A DNA stretch of 64,000 nt, from NCBI GenBank assembly GCA_964647905.1, contig CAZYJR010000004.1:62001-126000 (forward strand). Reading direction: 5' to 3'. Under the pieces are notes generated by a model. It was not told the origin of the DNA. It made no database searches and saw only the letters and a program-made list of their open reading frames with translations. This DNA comes from CAZYJR01 sp964647905. GTDB lineage: Bacteria; Desulfobacterota; DSM-4660; Desulfatiglandales; HGW-15. How positions within the stretch are numbered: position 1 is the first letter of the stretch; each line of letters starts with the position of its first letter. Shown here in pieces: positions 59,786 to 64,000 of this stretch. Position numbers and translations under genes: made by a program.

Positions 59786-60036
59786 TCACAAATCAAGCTC
59801 CTTCTTAAGCTCCTCCCAAGGGACGGTTTCTTCGGACTCGCCCCGAGCCCGCCATGCATCCTCTATATCTTTGCGCTCCTCCATTTCCTGTAACAGTGCG
59901 AAATCCTCAATCGAGACCAAGGCGGCGATTGCCTCACCCCGCCTGGTAAGCACGTAAGGCTGCTTCCCGAAAGCCACCTTATTAAGGATATTGGCGAATC
60001 TTTTTCTGGCGTCAGCAGTGCTTATTTTTTGAGCAT
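59786..60036 (-). pseudogene. Phd/YefM-type antitoxin with a frameshift
   Basis: The sequence KISTADARKRFANILNKVAF, then GKQPYVLTRRGEAIAALVS and DFALLQEME is a Phd-family antitoxin. The open part with a start codon is only 59786-59977 (GTG). The natural ATG at 60036 (MLKK) is out of frame: a run of six A (60030-60025) would need to be seven for ATG-CTC-AAA-AAA-ATA to continue into the protein. No toxin lies downstream. Confidence 0.65.
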
Positions 60037-60161
60037 CTCAACAATCTCGATCCATCTGGAAGCATTTATTGTACTCTTTGTTCTAATTGTACATAGAGTA
60101 TATCCATCCTCCCTCTCTGTCAATGAAACATGATGCCGCCCTTTGGCCGGCCGGGACTGAA

Positions 60162-60213
60162 CCGCCCGGGCCAGGGATATCCCATTGACATATCCATATG
60201 TGATCTATACAAC
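60162..60213 (+). promoter_or_regulatory. Promoter region of the AbrB-type antitoxin gene
   Basis: TTGACA at 60185-60190 with the palindrome CATAT-CC-ATATG over the spacer; the -10 is weak (TACAAC at 17 bp, or TATACA at 15 bp). The 47 bp 60162-60208 recur at 50927-50973. Confidence 0.55.
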
Positions 60214-60247
60214 CCCCACATAAAGCGACATCTATGGAGGGATTGTA

Positions 60248-60493
60248 ATGGGGTCGGTCCAAACAAAGCTTTTCAAGAACAATAGAAGCCAAGCTCTCCG
60301 ACTGCCCAAGGGGGTCGCCTTCCCTGAATCGGTAGGGGAGGTGGAAATAACGGCGATCGGCAACAGGCGGATTATCTCTCCGGCGGGCGAGTCGTGGGAT
60401 GAGTGGTTCGAGGCGCAGGGTGTTTCAAGGGATTTCATGGCGGATAGACAGCAGCCGGAAGATCAGCTCCGGGGTCTCAGCCGTTCCCTGTAG
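60248..60493 (+). CDS. AbrB/VapB-type antitoxin, orphan, altered C-terminus
   Basis: 81 residues: VQTKLFKNNRSQALRLPKGV at the N-terminus is the SpoVT-AbrB swapped-hairpin fold of VapB antitoxins; GESWDEWFEAQGVSRDFMAD is the usual toxin-binding tail. From about residue 71 (QLRGLSRSL) the sequence is unlike VapB and comes from the shared segment described at 60473. No vapC follows; the next gene runs the other way and overlaps the last codons. Confidence 0.75.
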   Translation: MGSVQTKLFKNNRSQALRLPKGVAFPESVGEVEITAIGNRRIISPAGESWDEWFEAQGVSRDFMADRQQPEDQLRGLSRSL

Positions 60494-60506
60494 GGGTCAT
60501 GCCGGA
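60473..60506. repeat. Segment shared with 63348-63381
   Basis: GGGGTCTCAGCCGTTCCC followed by GGGGTCATGCCGG, with a 3-4 bp difference between, occurs here and at 63348-63381. Both copies contain the last codons (GMTP-GNG) of an unrelated-looking minus-strand gene, plus its stop and flank. Confidence 0.65.
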
Positions 60507-61082
60507 GACGACCATATCTACCACCGGCTTCACCTGCTTTTCGTCCATCAGATCGATCTGCTTGCGCTCGGTCTCGCGGTTGGCGGCCTCGATGTCCGGG
60601 TCCGGGTCCATCTTGATCTGAAGGCTTGAGCGGCTGATGAGCTTGCGTGCGGCCTGTTTGATCTCTCGGATCATGACCATCATCACCTCCTTACCCTTGT
60701 CTTCGACGTTGAGAACCTGGCCGTCGGTGCCGTGGGTTTTGAGGTTGACGTAGAACGGGACCACCAGGCCGCTTTTCATGTCCATCTTGTTGACCATGTC
60801 GCGAACCTGTTCGAGCATCCGCTGGTCCGGCGTCACCATCTCCTGACCGAACGCGGTACCCACACCTTGAGCAGACGGAACGCCGTGGCTCAGGGCGTAT
60901 TTAACCTTGGCCGATACCGGATTGACGCAGACCAGCTCCTCCATGTCCTGGCCGGACTTGGTGAAGGGCTTGAAGCCGATGGCGTCGCCTTTCGCCAGGA
61001 TCTGAAGAACCATTTCCTTTGGCATCCTGCTTCGCGCCCTTCGGTCGCGCTCTCCGCGCATCCTGCGCTTCGAGTCGGCCAT
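60477..61082 (-). CDS. Protein of unknown function
   Basis: Up to 201 residues, no signal peptide or membrane segment. Features: MPKEMVLQILAKGDAIGFKP near the start, GVGTAFGQEMVTPDQRMLEQ in the middle and a charged helical tail ending GMTPTGNG. I do not recognise it. The first 19 residues are Arg-rich, so ATG 61025 is a likely alternative start to ATG 61082. Its 3' end lies in the segment shared with the gene at 63349. Confidence 0.55.
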   Translation of the reverse strand: MADSKRRMRGERDRRARSRMPKEMVLQILAKGDAIGFKPFTKSGQDMEELVCVNPVSAKVKYALSHGVPSAQGVGTAFGQEMVTPDQRMLEQVRDMVNKMDMKSGLVVPFYVNLKTHGTDGQVLNVEDKGKEVMMVMIREIKQAARKLISRSSLQIKMDPDPDIEAANRETERKQIDLMDEKQVKPVVDMVVSGMTPTGNG

Positions 61083-61269
61083 GACACGCGCACATCCGGT
61101 TCGTACGGGCTTGATGCCGGTTACTTACCGGAGCGGAGTGTAAAGCGTCGGAGGATGCGGTTTGGGATCTGAAGCTAGCCAGAAATATTTCCAGTTTTAG
61201 GCATGCCCGGAATTTTTTGTGACCAGTGTTGATGTGAGCAGGATCATCGGGATGCCCGCCAAGTATTTG

Positions 61270-61297
61270 TTGCAAATCCTCTTCACTCGTGTATAAT
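61270..61297 (+). promoter_or_regulatory. Putative promoter of abiEi-abiEii
   Basis: TTGCAA (61270-61275), 16 bp, perfect TATAAT (61292-61297), 28 bp before the AbiEi start. Confidence 0.5.
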
Positions 61298-61325
61298 TGA
61301 AGAGTATTTGCACAAAGGAGCTCCC

Positions 61326-61922
61326 ATGAGTCGAGAACAACAGATACTGGAACTCGCCGGAACAAAAGGGATTATCCGGGCCGAGGATGTTGAGGCAGTG
61401 GGTATTTCCCGAAACTACCTGTACCGAATGCACAAGGAGGGGCTTCTAGAGAAGTGCGCTGTGGGACTTTACACCCTTCCGGAAGCTCCTGTGACTGAGA
61501 ACTGGTCTCTTGCGGAGGTTGCGAAAAGGCTTCCTCAGGCCGTCGTTTGTCTTATTTCCGCCCTGAGCTACCACGGAATTACCACCCAAATCCCCCATGA
61601 GATCTGGCTGACCATCCCGAGAGGCTCTTGGCGGCCGGATGTAGAATACCCACCGCTTAACCTGACCTATGTTTCGGGACCGGCCTATTCGTTCGGTATC
61701 CAGGAGCATGTCATAAACGGCGTGGTGGTTAAAATCTACAGCCCTGCAAAGACGGTTGCTGATTGCTTCAAGTTCCGCAACAAGGTCGGTCTCGATGTCG
61801 CCATCGAAGCACTCCGGGAGGTATGGCGCTCACGTAAAGTCACCATGGATGAGCTGGTGGAAGCCGCCGGAATCGACAGAGTGTCGAAAATCATGCGCCC
61901 ATACCTGGAGGCGACTGTATGA
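61326..61922 (+). CDS. AbiEi-type antitoxin / transcriptional regulator
   Basis: 198 residues from ATG 61326 (SD AAAGGAG). N-terminal winged helix (GIIRAEDVEAVGISRNYLYR) and the AbiEi C-terminal domain (LPQAVVCLISALSYHGITTQ, HEIWLTIPRGSW, KIYSPAKTVADCFKFRNKVG). Antitoxin of a type IV toxin-antitoxin or abortive-infection pair. Overlaps the toxin gene by 4 bp (ATGA). The antitoxin is intact, the toxin is not. Confidence 0.9.
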   Translation: MSREQQILELAGTKGIIRAEDVEAVGISRNYLYRMHKEGLLEKCAVGLYTLPEAPVTENWSLAEVAKRLPQAVVCLISALSYHGITTQIPHEIWLTIPRGSWRPDVEYPPLNLTYVSGPAYSFGIQEHVINGVVVKIYSPAKTVADCFKFRNKVGLDVAIEALREVWRSRKVTMDELVEAAGIDRVSKIMRPYLEATV

Positions 61923-62302
61923 ACCAGAAAAAGAAAAACGTTGCCCGTTCAATCTTTCAGCCGCTTTTGAACCGCGCCAGATCCAACAAGGAAGAGTTCA
62001 ATATACTGCTCTCCCGTTATGGCATGGAGCGATTCCTTTACCGGCTCAGCATCTCGCCCCACAATGACCAGTTCATTCTGAAAGGAGCCAGTCTGTTTCT
62101 GGTCTGGAAAGGACAGAATTACCGCGGCACCAGGGATGCGGATCTTCTGGGATTCGGCAATTCCGATATCGAACAGCTCGCGGACTTGTTCCGCGACATC
62201 TGCCGCGTTGAGTTTCAGGGGGATGGCATGATCTATCTGCCCGTCCTCAGCTGTCTTCCTAGCACCTGTCATCGAAAGTCTGCAATCGAATGCTCCCTTT
62301 GA
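61919..62302 (+). pseudogene. AbiEii-type nucleotidyltransferase toxin, truncated
   Basis: The first about 105 residues match AbiEii/AbiGii toxins: LLSRYGMERFLYRLSISPHN, ILKGASLFLVW and the DAD metal motif in RGTRDADLLGFG. Full-length toxins have roughly 300 residues; here homology stops after RVEFQGDGMIY and the frame ends at 62302 with unrelated LPVLSCLPSTC. The catalytic lobe is partly kept but the rest is lost. Confidence 0.75.
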
Positions 62303-62561
62303 AGACGCATGGGTGCCTGATCAGGGCTGGGGTCTTCGGTCGTAAGGCACACAGCAGATAAGAACCGGATCGGTGATGACGATCTTCTGGCACTCCAGCA
62401 GTTCCGCCTCGCGTTCCTCGGTCCACAGAGGATTGAGCGAGGACGGCGGCAGCCGCCCGAAGGGTGAGCGTCGGCCCCCTGGCCACGTCGAGGAACTGCT
62501 GCTGAAACTGGAAGAGCTCTTTTCCTGAACACGCCGGGCCACCGACTAAGGAGACATCGAC
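62303..62561. other. Junction region without a recognisable gene
   Basis: Between the truncated AbiEii and the integrase fragment. Plus-strand codons HVEELLLKLEELFS to a TGA at 62525-62527 look like the end of a lost gene; minus-strand frames are open but unrecognised. Confidence 0.4.
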
Positions 62562-62789
62562 ATGACCGAATGCCCCGTGCATCAAGCCGCCGAGGCCTTC
62601 ATCGGCCGCCGGCGGGAGTCTGGAAATAAAAAGCAGACCCTCTATACCTACCGGAAGGACTTCGACGTTCCCCATCGACTGGTAGGCATAGCGCCCGGGG
62701 TATGCCTATTGTCCCGGCAGGGGTGGGGAGGTGCCTCTGCAATGCCCGAACGGAAAAGCACCGGTCGGTTATACGGGTTTCAGAACTGA
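62562..62789 (+). pseudogene. Tyrosine recombinase N-terminal fragment
   Basis: MTECPVHQAAEAFIGRRRES, then KKQTLYTYRKDFDV resembles the N-terminal core-binding part of phage-type integrases. ATG 62562 has a good SD (AAGGAGAC). After about 40 residues the similarity ends and the frame closes at 62789. The catalytic domain is absent. It fits a scar of a mobile element. Confidence 0.5.
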
Positions 62790-62791
62790 CG

Positions 62792-63088
62792 TTACGAATG
62801 TTCTTTCGTGGCATGTAGTCTCAGACCAAGCGCCTTCACGACTTTCAGTACTGTAGCGAATTCAGGGTTGCCTTCGGGCGACAGTGCTTTATAAAGGCTT
62901 TCGCGGCCGAGCCCAGCCTCCCTCGCGATATCTGCCATTCCCTTGGCACGTGCAATGTCACCCAAGGTCGCCGCTACCAAGGCAGGATCACCATCCTCCA
63001 GGGCAGCTTCCAAATAGGCAGCCATGTCCTCTGTGGTTTCCAAATGTTCTGCTGCATCCCAAGGACGAGTTTTCGTTTTCTTCGCCAT
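62792..63088 (-). CDS. HigA-type antitoxin (XRE family)
   Basis: 98 residues: helix-turn-helix GDIARAKGMADIAREAGLG and ESLYKALSPEGNPEFATVL, the signature of putative addiction-module antidote proteins. It follows its toxin gene (toxin first, then antitoxin), 9 bp apart. Intact. Confidence 0.88.
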   Translation of the reverse strand: MAKKTKTRPWDAAEHLETTEDMAAYLEAALEDGDPALVAATLGDIARAKGMADIAREAGLGRESLYKALSPEGNPEFATVLKVVKALGLRLHATKEHS

Positions 63089-63097
63089 AATAATTCC

Positions 63098-63337
63098 CTA
63101 GAGCCCTCGCGCCAGTTCCAGCGCTGTCCTGATATCTCGCTTCTGTGTCCGTTTATCGCCGCCTGCGAGTAGGATCACAAGCGTCTCGCCGCGTTGAACA
63201 AAATAGATCCTGTAGCCAGGCCCATAGTCGATACGTAGTTCCGAAACGCCTTCGCCCACAGGTTTCACATCATCTCTATCGTCATGGATTATGAGTATCC
63301 CATAGGATACAAAATTGCAACAAAATCCTGCAACCAC
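63098..63337 (-). pseudogene. HigB/RelE-type toxin, N-terminus lost
   Basis: From about residue 22 the protein is a HigB-type toxin: DVKPVGEGVSELRIDYGPGY, RIYFVQRGETLVILLAGGDK and DIRTALELA. The normal first about 40 residues are replaced by unrelated VAGFCCNFVSYGILII read from AT-rich DNA. The junction is near 63281. It is likely inactive while its antitoxin survives. Confidence 0.7.
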
Positions 63338-63347
63338 CCCAAGGGGT

Positions 63348-63381
63348 CTCAGCCGTTCCCGGGAGGGGTCATGCCGGGGGG
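63348..63381. repeat. Segment shared with 60473-60506
   Basis: Second copy of the segment that holds the last codons, stop and flank of a minus-strand gene; see 60473. Confidence 0.65.
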
Positions 63382-63648
63382 CGGATTCTTGCGGATGCTC
63401 TCGAAGAGCTGCTCCATGAGCTCGCGGCCGCCTTGGCCCAGCCCGTGGTACAGGCTGGCCATGAAGTAGAGGGTGTTGGAGGCCGCATCCACGAAAGACC
63501 AGCGGCAGTTGTCGAACCTGCAGTTTTCAAAGGCCACCGGCCCTGATCCGCCGTATTTCATTTCGCAATCCACAAAGGCGCATTCGGTGTAGTCGTTTCC
63601 GTCCAGGAGAATCTCCTGCTTCTCAAAGGTCTCCTGCTTGTATTCCAT
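63349..63648 (-). CDS. Small protein of unknown function
   Basis: 99 residues from ATG 63648 (SD GGGAGGAGAAG). The N-terminal half has short, regularly spaced residues (ILLDGNDYTECAFVDCEMKY, VAFENCRFDNCRWSF) resembling a few pentapeptide-repeat coils, followed by a hydrophobic helix (NTLYFMASLYHGL). I do not recognise the family. It ends GMTPPGNG in the segment shared with the gene at 60477. Confidence 0.6.
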   Translation of the reverse strand: MEYKQETFEKQEILLDGNDYTECAFVDCEMKYGGSGPVAFENCRFDNCRWSFVDAASNTLYFMASLYHGLGQGGRELMEQLFESIRKNPPPGMTPPGNG

Positions 63649-63722
63649 GTGTCTTCTCCTCCCTTGGTTGCGGAACTCCAATCTCTAACACCGCGGCCTT
63701 GCTGAAGCAAGGGGCTTTCCGC

Positions 63723-63751
63723 TTGACAGGCCCCGGGAGTTTCAATAGGTT
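63723..63751 (+). promoter_or_regulatory. Putative promoter of the lipoprotein gene
   Basis: TTGACA (63723-63728), 17 bp, TAGGTT (63746-63751), followed by the hairpin CGAGAA-8-TTCTCG at 63755-63774. The -35 and its 3' flank resemble those at 45421. Confidence 0.4.
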
Positions 63752-63832
63752 TTTCGAGAAGGGATCCGTTCTCGAGGTTAAGAGCGCCCCCGCCGGGATC
63801 GAGATAATGGAGGGGGCAGGGAGGTGCGGGAA

Positions 63833-64000
63833 ATGAGAGGGTGGAGGTTTGCGGCCCTTTTGGTCGTCATGTTGTCTGCCGCCGCGTGCGGCGGCAAGTA
63901 CGGAGCCAAGACCTCTCCGGAGCCGGTTCCCATATCCGACGAGCTCGAGGAGGGCATGCCGCCCGATGTGGCCTATTATGACTTCGAGGACATCCCTGTG
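63833..64000 (+). CDS. Lipoprotein (N-terminal part, runs off the window)
   Basis: The 56 codons visible begin MRGWRFAALLVVMLSAAACG, a lipoprotein signal with lipobox SAAAC (Cys19), followed by a Pro/Glu-rich segment. SD GGGAGG is 10 nt upstream of ATG 63833. The rest is outside the window; no family can be named. Confidence 0.7.
   Translation, partial: MRGWRFAALLVVMLSAAACGGKYGAKTSPEPVPISDELEEGMPPDVAYYDFEDIPV

Noticed and set aside
62321..62542. Minus-strand frame in the junction region
   Set aside because: Begins with a Ser-rich low-complexity run and matches no family I know; not enough support for a gene.

Overview
The window is a G+C-rich bacterial chromosome segment, most likely from a strictly anaerobic member of the Desulfobacterota (formerly Deltaproteobacteria). 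This is inferred from the block rpsF-rpsR-DUF2232-rplI-dnaB, the DUF2065 protein, a corrinoid-protein/URO-D methyltransferase locus beside a branched-chain-amino-acid-type ABC transporter, and a molybdopterin oxidoreductase next to a PaaK-like CoA ligase. No 16S gene is present, so the lineage is an inference. It may well come from a metagenome assembly; several broken genes below could be biological decay or assembly errors.

Positions 1-36770 are mostly housekeeping: yajC, tgt and queA (queuosine), alr, argS, a SPOR protein, a GNAT enzyme and tatAC, then grpE-dnaK with a lipoprotein, purC, a glutamine synthetase homologue, a lytic transglycosylase with hslO, clpB, a NEW3-domain/ABC export cluster, an MBL hydrolase, an inositol-phosphatase-type gene, the ribosomal protein/dnaB block, hflX, apbE, a UPF0104 membrane protein, ribF and tRNA-Leu(CAG). 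Between genes lie a complex inverted-repeat field (2789-3512) and three copies of a dispersed element (14988, 16847, 23013). Three convergent gene pairs share one CTAG as both stop codons.

From the tRNA onward the window becomes accessory. Toxin-antitoxin (TA) loci in every state of repair are scattered through 36.8-37.9 kb, 43.2-44.0 kb, 50.4-50.9 kb and 59.8-63.3 kb: two intact pairs (BrnTA, UPF0175/DUF3368), one intact toxin with half an antitoxin, and six truncated, frameshifted or orphaned remnants. A dipeptide-type ABC transporter (38.8-43.2 kb) looks damaged: a metallo-amidohydrolase runs directly into a permease lacking its first membrane segment, the DppD-type ATPase has lost its P-loop by an apparent in-frame deletion, and the DppF-type ATPase has Tyr for the switch His.

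Two catabolic loci stand out. At 45.5-50.4 kb an IclR regulator precedes a PaaK-like CoA ligase, a molybdopterin oxidoreductase and a four-cluster ferredoxin subunit, which suggests CoA activation and anaerobic oxidation of an (aryl)acid. At 51.1-59.7 kb one seven-gene transcription unit encodes a corrinoid protein, LivH, LivM, LivG, LivF, a substrate-binding protein and a URO-D-family methyltransferase; divergent to it are a GntR/UTRA regulator and a second corrinoid protein. A perfect 8-bp-arm palindrome lies exactly between the -35 and -10 of the operon promoter. I read this as a regulated uptake-and-demethylation system for an unidentified methylated compound, and it is the best candidate for an undescribed system here.
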